Notes: generated by a model from the sequence alone, not told the origin. A DNA stretch of 64,000 bases from Xenopus tropicalis (GCF_000004195.4 NC_030677.2:116027036-116091035), one strand, 5' to 3'; positions 22,181-33,475 are shown, counted from the first letter of the stretch. Numbers and translations: made by a program.

Positions 22181-22508
22181 TGTTTTATTATTATTATTAC
22201 AGAGAAAAAATAAACCATTTTAAAAATAATTTCCTTTTTTCTCTGTAATAATAAAACAGTACCTTGTACTTGATGGTAACTAAGCTGCATTAATCCATAT
22301 TGGTGACAAAACATTCAGGCATGCCAGGCAAAAGAAGTAGGGGAACTAGGTGGTAACCCACTATCCAGAAAACTTCAAATTGCATGGAGATTTAATGTTT
22401 ATATGATTTTTAAATGGATTTAAAGTATGGCGATCAAATTACAGAAAGACCCCTTATCCGAAAAAACCCAGGTCCCAAGCATATAGAATAACATGTACCA
22501 TACCTGTA
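22181..22508. mobile_element. TA-flanked MITE, copy 4, with an inverted second piece
   Basis: From about 22222 the sequence follows the family (ctctgtaataataaaacagt, accttgtacttgatgg, then ggtcccaagcatatag and taccatacctgta at the right end). Left of it, 22181-22219 is the same internal segment in the opposite direction, so the two form a near-palindrome of about 38 bp per arm. The left terminus is absent. Confidence 0.7.
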
Positions 22509-22559
22509 TATATAAATATATATACATCTGAATTCCTGATCTGCTTATATTAAATGGTG

Positions 22560-23030
22560 CCTGAGTGCAGCTTGGGAAGTACTACACAAAAATGTCAAAG
22601 CGCACTCCAAGGGCTTTTCATAAAAATTCAGTCTGTATTTCAGCATTGCCATCCGATCAACGTTTCGGCTCTGGCCTAGAGCCTTTCTCAAGATACAAAT
22701 GGCCACATTAAAACATCACTAAATATACACCCATGCCTATAGGCGTGTCCCAACATCTCTCCCATTCACCTGCCCCTTATATTAAAGGGGAAGTAATAAC
22801 CATAAAAAATCACAGCCATCAAAAGAGCACAAATGAAGCAATACATACCTATCTCACATTGTTATTCCCTCAACCTACCGTGTGTTCAAAAAACAGCTAA
22901 ATTATCACCTTGGGGCCAAGGTTCCCAACTTTTTAATCCAATATGTCTCTGTCTCTTACTGTTCTGCTCATGGTCAGATGAAAGAAATTTATCTGCTTCA
23001 TTCAGGGGTCTTTTTGGTAAGCAACCACTT
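22560..23030 (-). pseudogene. Penelope-like element remnant, C-terminal end plus 3' region
   Basis: On the minus strand, 22890-22935 reads ETYWIKKLGTLAPRG, matching the W-I-x-K-L-G-T-L-x-P block at the end of the GIY-YIG endonuclease region of Penelope-like retroelements. Surrounding frames are broken (stops directly after the block and just before it). Downstream, in the direction of transcription, lies the hammerhead-like hairpin at 22655-22697. No other part of the polymerase is recognisable. The remnant ends at about 23035 against a CR1-like LINE tail. Confidence 0.55.
22655..22697 (-). ncRNA. Degenerate hammerhead-like ribozyme motif of a Penelope-like element
   Basis: On the minus strand cttgagaaaggctctaggcc is followed by agagccgaaacgttgatc. 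Stem II is ggctct/agagcc with a short loop; the invariant GAAA and the following cgtt are present. The CUGAUGA box is replaced by CTTGAGA, so activity is unlikely. Hammerhead motifs are an established feature of the terminal regions of Penelope-like elements. Confidence 0.5.
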
Positions 23031-23035
23031 CATGC

Positions 23036-23380
23036 TCATAGTTACATAGTTAAGTTGGGTTGAAAAAAGACCAAAGTCTATCAAGTTCAACCCTTCCAAG
23101 TGAACCCGGCACACACATAAACTTATACTGACTTATCTATACATTCACATACATAAACTATATACTGTATATACCAACATCAGTACTAATTGTAGATTTT
23201 AGTATCACAATAGCCTTGATTCCTCTAATCTAAAGGGGTGGCTTCTGGTGAGCTGATTTTTTCTTTTTATGGGAAAATAGAACATCACCTAACTGTCTAT
23301 AGCCCCCTTTACTTGTACTTGTAAAGAGTAATCATGTCCCCTTGCAAGCACATTTTTTTCCAGAGAAAGCAACCCCAACC

Positions 23381-23423
<43 letters not shown>

Positions 23424-23620
23424 TGACATTGACAGTCTCACCTCATAACTTAAATCTTTCATCCCCTTTACCAGTTTAGTTGCACGTCTCTGCACTCTCT
23501 ACAACTCATTAATATCCTTCTTAAGGACTGGAGCCCAAAACTGCACTGCATACTCAAGGTGAGGCATTACCAGGGACCTATAAAGGGGCAAAATTATGTT
23601 TTCATCCCTTGAGTCAATGC
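23036..23620 (-). pseudogene. CR1-like LINE 3' end, second copy, with a microsatellite in the coding part
   Basis: On the minus strand the coding remnant reads QRRATKLVKGMKDLSYEVRL, then an (ATT)n tract, then LGLLSLEK, matching the corresponding part of the copy at 8874-9540. The 3' tail runs to 23036 and ends with atagttacatagttaagttg. Coding sequence continues upstream to about 23600 (gactggagcccaaaactgca on the plus strand). Confidence 0.82.
23382..23423. repeat. (ATT)n microsatellite
   Basis: About 14 pure units interrupting the CR1-like coding remnant. Confidence 0.95.
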
Positions 23621-25959
23621 CCTTTTTTTATACTAAACAGCACTGTATTTGCTTTAGTAGCCACAGAATGACACTGCCTGGAATTAAACAACTTGTTATC
23701 TACAAAAATCCCTAGGCTAGGGGAAAAAGAAAATTAAAGGTTCAGTTCCTAAGAAGAGACACCTGTCTTTTTGGAATGATTTGCTAACAGTCGCTGAATT
23801 GTTCATGAAGGACCACCTTGTAGGGTTTAGTTCCAGCATTTGTTTTTTTGTAGGGCTTGGCTACAGAGTCATTGGTTCCTCATGACTGACCAAAGTAAGA
23901 AGTGACCAAAAATAAATAAGTGAGCAAAATAAATATATTAGCTCCAAAGTGATATCATATATTGGCCTGGAGCTTCCTTGAAAAAGTGAATACAAATGTT
24001 TAAGGAGCTTGCCTCAAATACCAGAAGCCGAAAGGTTCCTTGTTTAATTCCCTCTTTCCTGAATGGGGGTTTGCGGTGTCCTGAGTTGTGTAATTATGTG
24101 TAAAATGAGTTGTGTGATCAACTACTTTATGTTTTATTCTGAAACAGTTCTTTGCTTTACAGTTTACATTTAGAAATCACCTCCCAATCTAGGCTTCCCA
24201 CCAGTCCTGTTGGCATCCTATTTGTATCAGACTTCTGCTGGACTGCAACTGTGTCCATTATAATAAATTGCATGTGAATTCCTGCTGTTAATTTCAGCAT
24301 CACATTAGTGCAATTTCCGTTAAACATCCCAGTTCCTTTAATAATTACCATTGAACAGTACTTGTAAGTCACCTTAATGAGATGTATTAAATTGAAGCTG
24401 CCTTGAGAGAAAAAAATAAATGTTCAAAACACATTTAGTATTAAGATAACATTTAATATAATAGATAGAATGCTCAATGACAATAATTTTCGACTCATAT
24501 GCAATTGCTGCTTTATCAACTGATTGAAGAGACTCATGGCTGTTCTGTTCCCTTGTGCTTCCTTGGCAGCAATAAAAGATTCTGAGCCTCCAACCTTGCT
24601 TGTCCACATTCTCTACCAAAGGAATTATTTCCTGTCCTTGCCTCACAACTTTCTTCCTAATTATATAAAATGAAGTAATAGCGTACATATTTAATGCTAC
24701 ATTTCTTCATTCACTTTCATGGTGCTGACCTATTTTTATTGAATCCTTTTTATGCCTTCATTTAAATAACACACTTGCGGTATATTTATTGACTTTGAAT
24801 CACATTTGTCTTAGGATAGGAACAATACTGCAGCATATGAATAACAATTCTCATACTTCGGCAAATATAATGATAAGGTCCTTGGAGTATCTATGCTTCA
24901 TCAAAATGCTAGCAGATGCTATTAAATAAAAGTAAATATTCTGTTTTTAGAGCACTGGGACAAATGCAACCACAGATTTAATGAATAACATATGAATTTT
25001 CTTTTGTTTTAGTTTCTTTCCAACTGGATGTAATAATACACAATAAGGAAAAAATAGGTTGTCAGATCTTTCTATTAGAACAACCAGACTAAGGTCTGCA
25101 GAAATTGTGCATAGTTGACAATACATTCTAGTGCAGAATATTAATCATAGTAAGTCCTTGCTAAGATGGGGTATAATATATTCCCTTGTTCTAATATTAA
25201 GCTTTATATCTTGAAATGACACTTGGGGATGTACAAAAATACAGGAGGTCCTAGAGTGCCTTTGTAAGTATTTTGCTAGTAGACTGTAATATACAATGCT
25301 GCATTGGGCATTCCCCTGCTGTGAGGAGAAACTTTATCAGTGGCAGAGTTTCTCACCAGAATAAATAAAGTACATACCGTAACTCTTTTATAAATATGCC
25401 ACAAGATGTGACTTTTGGTGCAGGGTCCAGAACTTGTGATTTTTAACATATATTGCTATGTAGTCTAGAGGCAGCTTTGAACCTTTCTTCCCTATTCCCC
25501 AGATATCCATCCATATTAAAATAATAAATCAACCTGTATATAGAGCATTCCAGAAGCAATGGTTAAAGTGTATCTTCTGTTCTAAGGATAACAGGGAAAT
25601 AAGCAGGGGCACTATTTTTACTACTGCACAACGCTTCTATGCAATAGGGACCCAGAGGAAGGTGGTATTAGTTGGAGAGTAAACAATGTAGCAATCAGAG
25701 CTTTTTCTATACCATTAATATTAAGACTGAATGACATTTACCATCTTACAATGCAGGAATATTTATACAGGATACAGGATCTGTGATAGTCATGCTACAT
25801 ACTTGACACTTGACAGAGCTTCAGTTTAGCAAAAACTTTCTTGCAAGTGTAAAGATACTGTCATGATTGTTTATTACTGAGTGTTTATTCACATTGGTGC
25901 TAATAAAAAATACTGCCCAAAACAGGTAGATGGTGATGCATTTTTCCCATTGAATAGTT
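23621..25959. other. Unique sequence; candidate conserved block at 24140-24760
   Basis: No transposon end is recognised. 24140-24760 has an even composition with homeodomain-like cores (taataattacc, taatgaga, aattgcatgtgaatt) and reads like vertebrate conserved non-coding DNA. Short open frames on the minus strand at 24157-24688 have no motif. Confidence 0.25.
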
Positions 25960-26533
25960 GATTTACTAAAGGTTGATAAGCGCTATCGCATGCTTTTTTG
26001 CGCTAAAATTGACACGGAAAAAACTATTATCGCATGCGTTAAGTCGCATATCGCGTGTGTTAAATAGGGTGCAACCGAATGCGTTAATTTTTGACGCATT
26101 GTGTTAATTCTCGTGCAGAAATAATACTAACGCATGATTCACAAACACTTAGATGCACTAAATCGTGAGTCTATGGGAAAATTAACACCTACTGTGGGCA
26201 GGCGGTAATTATAGAACAGTACATATAGAAGTACAGTTCATGAGCTTTTGGCAACACAATAAGGACTTTGCAGTGTGATTTATTCAAGTATGTGTTGGCC
26301 CTAGAGTGATGTAGCCTCCAGTTTGCAGGGAAATGGTCATTTGCAGAACAGTAGTTTTCCGAAAGTAATGCCGTATGGCTAATATGGCGTACGGTTTTTC
26401 GCATGCGACGTCAATTTGTGCACGTTGTGTTAATTAGCGCGCATTACGTCAAATACCGTCAAATAGTGTTTGCAACTTAAATAACACTAACAGCATCGCG
26501 TCTAAATTAACGCAAGTATCCTTTTAGTGACTC
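25960..26533. mobile_element. gattcactaaaggt MITE, copy 2
   Basis: Left end gatttactaaaggttgataa, right end ccttttagtgactc. Shares with copy 1 the middle landmark caagtatgtgttggccctag followed by agtgatgtagcctcca, and the many gcgtta/cgcatgcg words. Confidence 0.78.
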
Positions 26534-26602
26534 GTGCTAAGACGTGAAACATAAGACGCAATCAAAAGAAATACCATACATAAAACATGTGTGTCTATTT
26601 TG

Positions 26603-26927
26603 TACAGGTATGGGACCTGTTATCCAGAATGCTTGGGACCTGGGGTTTTCCAGATAAGGGATCTTTCCGTTATTTGGATCTCCATAACTTAAATCTGCTA
26701 AAAATCATGTAAATATTGAATAAACCCAATAGGCTTGTTTTGCCTCCAATAAGGATTAATTATATCTTAGTTGGGATCAAGTAACAAGGTTCTGTTTTAT
26801 TATTAGAGAAAAAAAGGAGATTATTAAGGAATTATTTGCTTATAATGGAGTCTATGGGAGATGGCCTTTCCGTAATTCTGAACTTTTCTGGATAACGGGT
26901 TTCCGGATAAAGAATCCCATACCTGTA
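26603..26927. mobile_element. TA-flanked tacaggtatggga MITE, copy 5 (best preserved)
   Basis: Both ends intact: tacaggtatgggacctgtta and aagaatcccatacctgta. Full internal order is present: ttttccagataagggatctt, aataaacccaatagg, cctccaataaggattaatta, atcttagttgggatcaagta, then tggataacgggtttccgga. It is flanked by TA, as expected for Tc1/mariner-type mobilisation. Confidence 0.9.
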
Positions 26928-29507
26928 TATATTTTGCATCTAGTTTCAGTGCAGGCATTGTACCTATTAGTGCGACTTATTTTACAGTGTTCATTGTGCT
27001 AAGATGTAATGTGAACCTGTATTTTATACTTTGTGATAGGTGCAATTACTGTGGAATTCTGGGAAAAAACTGCATTGCAGCAAAAAAATATGAAATGAAA
27101 TAATCTTTGTTCTTATTAGAACAGTAAATGGGGCTCTTTTTGTTATTTGCTCTTCTTGGATTGAGTGGATTTTCATTGTATTTCTCTCTGGTATATGATG
27201 TCTAAATTACTTGTGAGTGCCCATTTTTATTCTGGCAACTACTGGCCTCTGTGACCCAAAGATTTATGGCAAGTGATACTTCAAACTCCCCTTCTCATCA
27301 GCACACACTAATTAACGTTAATAGGATACTTTTCAGTTGTACATTTCAAGGGTTCTCATCCTTTTCAATAACTTTGTACAGTGATCCATTATAGCATTTT
27401 CCTTTATGCGTAGCTAGCTGAAATTCTTCTCGAAAAGCTCTTCAGATACAAAAAAAATTGAATGATAAATGTAATATTCTTAGAAAATCAATTCTGCAAA
27501 AGGATGTTGTGTTGAAAGAGAGTACAATGAAGCACAATAGACTGGACATTTATGGATTAAAATATTCAGATATTAGATGTCTACCTATATTTATTTAAGC
27601 TTTTCCATTTCAAACCTGTCTTAAGTTTACTGGTGGATCAGAAATCTTGATATTCCATGGTAGGGAAATGACTAAGAATATTCACCGATTAGGGGGTATA
27701 ATTATTAAAAGGTTAAAAACAGACAATTCCTCAAAAAAAAAAAATCTTCTTATGCCCATTGCCCAATCCACTTGTAGAAGTTCTTGGGAAAATGGTTGCA
27801 AAGTTTCTCAAATCTCATCAATTAAAATGCCATTAAATGCCATTAGCATCATTAGTATTTCTTTCCTTCACCAGTAACCTGTAGGAACCATTAGGCAGTT
27901 TTCTAAACACAATCTACTGTAATATAATTAAATCATTATTATTAATTATAATAATTAAAGCAACCATGCTTTTGGTTTCTGCAAATAAATCTTTTAGGGG
28001 TTGAGCGTCTATGGTCCCTCCTGACACCCCCCAATGGGCTGCTTGCCTACTCACTCGCTTGTGATGGCAGCAAAGTTAATCTGGGGGGCTACCATATAAC
28101 ATACCAAGTGGTCAGGGCTTCCCTGCAACTGTGGGGTCCGCTATAAGGTAGTTGTTTGTACATTCCCCAACCCCAATTTCACTTGCCAGAAGATATTTGG
28201 ATTGAAAGTCACTGCCAAGCGTAACATGCTATAACAATATTATGCAGTTACCATTTTATTAGTGAACACTACAACTTTTTTCTAATACAACTGATATTCC
28301 ATGGGGATGGGGAATTTCACCTGCAGAGATGGGATCAACCAAAGCAAAGCATTTGGGGGACCATTAGAAGTCATAATAATATCGGAAAGGATAAGTGAAC
28401 AATGTATTATATACAATGTAATATAATATGAGTAATTTGTCTTCCTTTTCAGAGGCCTTTCTGGTGGGCATATTTCTTGGGGTTTACTTCTCCCTTAATT
28501 GATATTAATATACAGAGAGCCATTTGTATGGTTTATAAACAGTATGCTTTGTGTTAAACTGCCTTTAGGTGCTCTTGTTAGGTAAGACTTTACTTCCGAA
28601 ACAGGAGACAATGGAGGAAGGTTTGTAGTGCTAATAAAATAAGTAATAAACTTTCTTGAAGGTTTGCTCCAGTACAATGCATGGATAATGCAATTTGATT
28701 GGCAAGGAAATTTCTGTGCTTGTCCATATGTTTTAGAATGCTTTAAATATTTCTTTCATTCTGACATTTAACCAGTGAACAATGGCTTGGGATTTCCTGA
28801 AATCTGACATTTAAAGTCTAGTCTTTATATCTTGACCAATGGGTTATCTAAGGATAGAAATGAACGAATATTTTTTTCTAGTGTGTTTGTCAGTTCAGTG
28901 GTTTATCCTCTATTTCTCCACCAGATGTCACTGTTGCACACATTAACAATAGCATAAACCCTTTAAGTCTGTTTGGTATTCTTCCACAAATTAATGGTGA
29001 TTTTCTGCTTAAATAAACACTGGATAATTGATCTATTTAGAAACATGCTGTACCACAAGTAAAAAAATATGATTTATTTTTTAAAAACAAATTCCTATGA
29101 ATTATATACGAACAAGGTGTATTTTTTGTATCAGTCTTACCTATTTAGTAAAATAAGAAAAGTAAGACTTTACTGCCAGTTGCCTAAAATAGCAGTCTGG
29201 ACAATTGCCCAAACCATCTTTTTGGTTTTACTGGGCATACTTATTGTTGGTATATCCCTGTGTATGTTTTTTTAGGTATACTCACTGTCCAATTAAACCA
29301 AACAATTTTTGGAGGCTCATAACGTTGTGATTTCACTAGAGACATTCTGCTAATATAATTAACAGTAGATCCTATCATCTGCACTGATAAATATGTGCTT
29401 ATGTCAAAATTTCTGTATGCAAACAAGTGATATAATTTATAAAGGCTTCACACCAAAACCTCACAATAAATAAAACGCTGTACGTACATGTATTACTGTG
29501 TCGACAC
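26928..29507. other. Unique sequence, about 2.6 kb
   Basis: No gene and no transposon terminus recognised. A GC-richer patch at 28000-28200 may be an unidentified repeat. Small open frames at 27647-27877 and 29069-29275 lack motifs, although the second would encode a hydrophobic C-terminal segment. Confidence 0.35.
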
Positions 29508-29776
29508 TAGTGTTGCCACCTGTCTGGTTTTGACCTGGACAGTCAGGTTTTTGGTAGGGCTGTCCGGGACAAAACTACATTTCCCAATTTGGAAAACTGT
29601 GTAGAATCGTCTAAGATTAACGCAGTGATTGGCCGATTGCTGCATCATTGGCCAATTCCAGCATCATAGCCCCGCACCTGTGATGCCGCAGCCTGCCTCT
29701 GTGATGTCACGCCCCACGTGACGTCACACCCCACCTCCATGCTCGGAGTTCCAGGGCAGGAGAGGTGGCGACCCTA
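29508..29776. mobile_element. hAT-type MITE with tagtgttgccacct termini
   Basis: Ends tagtgttgccacctgtctgg and aggtggcgacccta form an inverted pair. Flanks gtcgacac (29500-29507) and gtcaaacac (from 29777) are similar but not identical, consistent with an old 8-bp duplication. The inside is GC-rich with several gtgatg/gacgtcac words. Confidence 0.65.
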
Positions 29777-30496
29777 GTCAAACACAGTCACTATCATCTG
29801 CACTTTGTGTATGCATACATATTGTATTCTTGTTAAAGTAGGGTATATTGTGGGTGCATATATATGTGCATACAGGAGTATGTGTGTAAATGTGTGCAAA
29901 AATGTGTGTAAAATGAAAACAGTTACAACATGAAGTTTGCATAAAATATGGGCTGTGGGCATGTAAATGTATGTTACGTAAATGTGTATATTATTTGAAG
30001 GGTTGTTGGTAGCTGAAGGAACATGCTTTTGGGAATTTTCTGCAGGAAATTTAGGAAGCGGTCCAAGGGGCTGCAGAGAAATAGCCAAATAGCAGACACT
30101 CACTTGCCGCATATCTGCTGTTTGAGATTTGGTACCAGGATTAATCGCACAGGTCCCTGGGGTAATTCTCTAGAGGCCTAACCCATATTAAATAACATTT
30201 GCAAAAATTAAATTTGGGTCACAATATTGCAAACATTACTGTTATACACTCTTGCATTGCCACAACAGAAAACATGTAACTAAAATAGCTGGTAGGCAAT
30301 GTTTTATCCTTTAAAGTAAACATTTTTATGTTCTCTTCTAGAATAAAAACTAGGAACCATAACTTGGTTTTAAAAAAACCAAGTTTACTTGGTTTAACTG
30401 CATAAAATCTTACAAGTGCCATTAGAGTTAGAACATATTTCCCTAATGATCATTCTAGAGCCTAACTCCCCAAATTGTGGCCATTGCCCTTCCCTT
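29777..30496. other. Unique sequence
   Basis: Contains TG/CA-rich patches near 29850-29920 and a perfect 10-bp hairpin at 30361-30385 (aacttggttt / aaaccaagtt). No gene seen. Confidence 0.35.
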
Positions 30497-30524
30497 ATAT
30501 GCTCAGTTACATAGTTACATAGGG
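30497..30524 (-). repeat. CR1-like LINE terminal repeat fragment
   Basis: cagttacatagttacatagg matches the acatagtt tail repeated at the 3' ends of the copies at 8874 and 23036. Confidence 0.4.
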
Positions 30525-30868
30525 TTATATGCTCAGTGCAACTAATGGGAGGGCCCAGCTTGAAGGTCACCCAGGGTGATATTTGGATCAACAGCTTATT
30601 TGGTGTACATTTGGCTAAATATGTAGCTATTAAAGGGCATGATAACACTTACTTATAAATAATAATTTACTTCAAAATATATGCCAGTAGAAGTAGAGTT
30701 GCTTTTCAGTTGCTTTACCCAGTACTCGTTAAGATGATGACATGAGGCTTCTGTACCAGCCCATGGCAACCACAACCCTTTAGCAGGGAAGATCTGCGCC
30801 AGTGAAGATGCCCCCAGTAGCTCCCCATCTTCTTTTCTGCTGATTCCCTGCAAATACTCTGTGCTGCT
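30525..30868. other. Unique sequence
   Basis: No gene or repeat recognised. Confidence 0.35.
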
Positions 30869-31044
30869 CAGTGCCGGATTTCTAATCCCCATTTGCCCCC
30901 CCTCCCGCTCATGGGTGTTCGTGCACACATGCACATTCGTGCGGGTACCCATTGAAACTCATACGGAGCAGTGGGGCATACCGCCCCTAAATTTTTGCCG
31001 CCCTAGGCCCGGGCCTTTGTGGCCTCTCCACAAATCTGGGCCTG
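30869..31044. mobile_element. hAT-type MITE, 176 bp, with 8-bp target duplication
   Basis: Starts cagtgccggattt and ends aaatctgggcctg, an imperfect inverted pair. It is flanked by a perfect direct duplication gtgctgct (30861-30868 and 31045-31052), the length expected for hAT elements. The inside contains a small hairpin, gcccgggcctttgtgg / ccacaaatctgggcc. Confidence 0.85.
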
Positions 31045-31194
31045 GTGCTGCTGTCACTTACTGAGCTTAGGGACCAATGTGCAATATACAGTATGTATAA
31101 AATATAAATGTAACAATAGTAGTAAATAATGCAGATTATTAGTTCATGGTGGCTCTGAACCCAGTACAATTAACATCAGAAATTAATAATCAGA

Positions 31195-31407
31195 ATCATC
31201 TTATATCACAGGCCAACCTAATTTTCTGCTTGATAACTTGCAATAACCCCTAAGCTTATCCTTTCAACAGCTGCCCAGAGCACACTGAGCATCCAAGATA
31301 GGGAGCTCCTGTGACAAATATGAAGGCCCGTATTATTGCTGCTAATAAAATGCTGAAACGTTAGGCTGGGACAGTAAGTTCAGTATATAAAATATGTTCT
31401 CCTTTAA
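31195..31407. mobile_element. Kolobok/T2-type MITE, right part
   Basis: Ends gttctcctttaa with TTAA at 31404-31407. Upstream words cctaagcttatcctttcaac, cagagcacactgagcat and gttcagtatataaaatatg are those of a common Xenopus T2 type, recalled and not searched. The left end is lost. Confidence 0.7.
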
Positions 31408-31553
31408 TGTGATGCTGCCATAGTAGACAATACTGCATTTGGGTAGGTAGGGGAGAAAGTAACCTCAGTCCATAATGAAGCTGCTCCTAGAAAGGTATAT
31501 TGGGGGGACCACAGTTTTATAGGCAAGGATATACACTTTGGATATTTGATCCT

Positions 31554-31826
31554 GGATCCTGGATAATGGGACCCATTATCCAGGATCCTCGGGACCTGGG
31601 GTTTTCCAGATAAGGGGTCTTTCGCATACCCTACCTTAAATATATTAAAAACATTATTTAAACAGTAATTAAACCCAATAGGATTGTTTTGGCTCCAATA
31701 AGGATTACTTATATCTTAGTTGGGATTAAGTGCAAGGTAAAGTTTTATTATTACAGAGAAAAAGGAAATCATATTGAAAAATTTGAATTATTTGCTTATA
31801 ATGGAGTCAATGGGAGATGGCCTTTG
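31554..31826. mobile_element. TA-flanked tacaggtatggga MITE, copy 6, right end lost
   Basis: Left portion starts with a perfect palindrome (see findings), then gggacctggggttttccaga, aaacccaataggattgtttt, gctccaataaggattactta, and ends at gggagatggcctttgat, about 70 bp short of a full right end. Another hairpin element begins right after. Confidence 0.8.
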
Positions 31827-31829
31827 ATA

Positions 31830-31977
31830 CAAGGTTATTACCCTTTTATTCAGCCAGAGAATGTAAATATGATTAATGTTTCAGGGCACAGGCCTTTTTT
31901 TGTCAAAATCAAGCTTCTCCCCAGAAATGTTAATCATTTTCATTCTCTGTGGCTGAATAAATGGGTTAATAACCTTG
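31830..31977. mobile_element. Hairpin element with ~50-bp inverted arms
   Basis: caaggttattacccttttat, tcagccagagaatg and gattaatgttt on the left pair with aaatgttaatcattttcatt, ctctgtggctgaataaa and gggttaataaccttg on the right. The short centre (31885-31920) is not shared. Its position at the broken end of MITE copy 6 suggests that it inserted there. Family not recognised. Confidence 0.7.
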
Positions 31978-33026
31978 CAACAATGTGTTTGAGACCCCTG
32001 TCTTCAGCAAATTCTACTGATTGATACCGTAGCAGATATCTAGGGAGTTAGTGAACCATGGGAAAATTCAATTTGGTGAATGTGGGCAAGAACTTTACAG
32101 TGTTATGTACATTGGAACCAAATTTTATATTGGTAGAACAGCATATATACAGGGACTTCTCTAAAGATGAACATGCCATTTAAGACAAAAAAAAAAAATA
32201 TACGGTTATATGTACCATTCATACAAGCTAAGGGGACTGACCTAGTGTTGCCAGAACAGACAGACTTGAACTTGAAGATTCTATCAGTAATCTAGAAAAT
32301 AAACAGTCAGTATCACCTAGTACAATTGTTCAAGATCTTCACAGGGAATGTATCTCAAACATTGGAGTATAAAGCTAATAAGTATCAACTGGCAAATTAG
32401 TTTTCGCAACCAATTCCCACAGCACTTTATAAAACAGGTCTCGAATTACCACAAACAATTATTTTTTTTTAGCCCAAAGTGAAATAAATGATCTTTAACA
32501 GCGTGTTTGGGAAAATGACTAAAAAATTAATTTGGAAAAAATCTCAGTTATAGAAAAAGTGAATTGTTATGAATAAAATATAAAAATAAATGAAACTGTG
32601 AATTTTCGGTAATGACATATCTCCTTTCATTTTGTCCTACATACAAAGTAGCAAGGTTCATTATGCAAAAAGTAGAATAGTACACCTATCCAATTAGCAG
32701 AAAAATAATTAAGAACTTTCATTGAAGTGCTGGGAGCAAAAACAAGATTACACACCATGACTCTGTCAATAGCTAATGAAGTTGTTAGTGGGAACTGAAT
32801 TGTTATATATGCTCTGTGCACTTCAACAAATTTTCTTAATTATTTTTTTTTTGCCTGTCTGGTTCTAATACTACGTTATGCTTTAAGAGGATGAACCGAA
32901 AATGTTTTACTTTTAAAATATATTGCTTAATAGCAGGAGACTTTACTTCTTGTTATGGTTCTCTGTTTTTTGCATAAGAAAGACTCAAGCACCAAAGTTC
33001 AGCTCAATGAATGTTGCATTGAAAAT
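31978..33026. other. Unique sequence
   Basis: About 1 kb; no gene or repeat end recognised. Confidence 0.35.
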
Positions 33027-33420
33027 TTAAAGGAGAAGGAAAGTTATTTTGTCATTTTACTGCCAATAAATTAGCCACATTAGTGCCACTTAAAACACTA
33101 TATTTATTCTGCAGAGAGCTTTACCCCACATGAGTAAACAGCCCTAGAAACTCCCACCATTTGTTTAAGATAGCATGTACCATTTTAGCTTGGTCTCCGT
33201 AGCTTCCTGCTGCAGCTCTAGTCATTGGTGGCTCAGATCACACATTGTTATGGGAGGGGGAGTGAATTCTTGTCAATTCTTATGGGAGGGGGAGCAAAAA
33301 TAGGGAGGTGGAAAGGGAGAGAGGAGAAAGCTGCTCAGACGTATGCCCCAAACATAAAGGAGAGGAAATCTGATACTGAAGAACATAAAAGAAGACAAGA
33401 AATCCTGTGTTTCTTTTGAT
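33027..33420. mobile_element. Kolobok/T2-type MITE, left part
   Basis: Starts ttaaaggagaaggaaagtta with TTAA at 33027-33030. The later words gctcagatcacacattgtta and gggagggggagtga recur at the right-end fragment 42516-42608 of the same family. The right terminus is missing; a Penelope-type tail follows. Confidence 0.72.
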
Positions 33421-33437
33421 AGAGGACTCATGTTATA

Positions 33438-33475
33438 TAAAGGTCCCGGGTGAGGACCGAAACGTCGATCTAAAT
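33438..33475 (+). ncRNA. Hammerhead-derived hairpin (Penelope-type tail)
   Basis: A hairpin ggtcc / ggacc encloses cgggtga and is followed directly by gaaacgtcg and, 12 bases on, aataaac. Stem II and the GAAA box of a hammerhead are readable; the CUGAUGA side left of the hairpin is not. This order is typical of tails derived from Penelope-like elements. It should be inactive. Confidence 0.45.

Noticed and set aside
21869..22213. 114-codon plus-strand frame
   Set aside because: Product of repeated gcgtcaaattgg units inside a MITE.
29069..29275. Small frame with a hydrophobic C-terminus
   Set aside because: No neighbouring gene signals and no conservation evidence; chance T-rich codons give hydrophobic residues.
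29690..29745. CRE/E-box promoter cluster (cacgtgacgtcac)
   Set aside because: It lies inside a hAT-type MITE and recurs as part of the element; no transcription start or gene follows.
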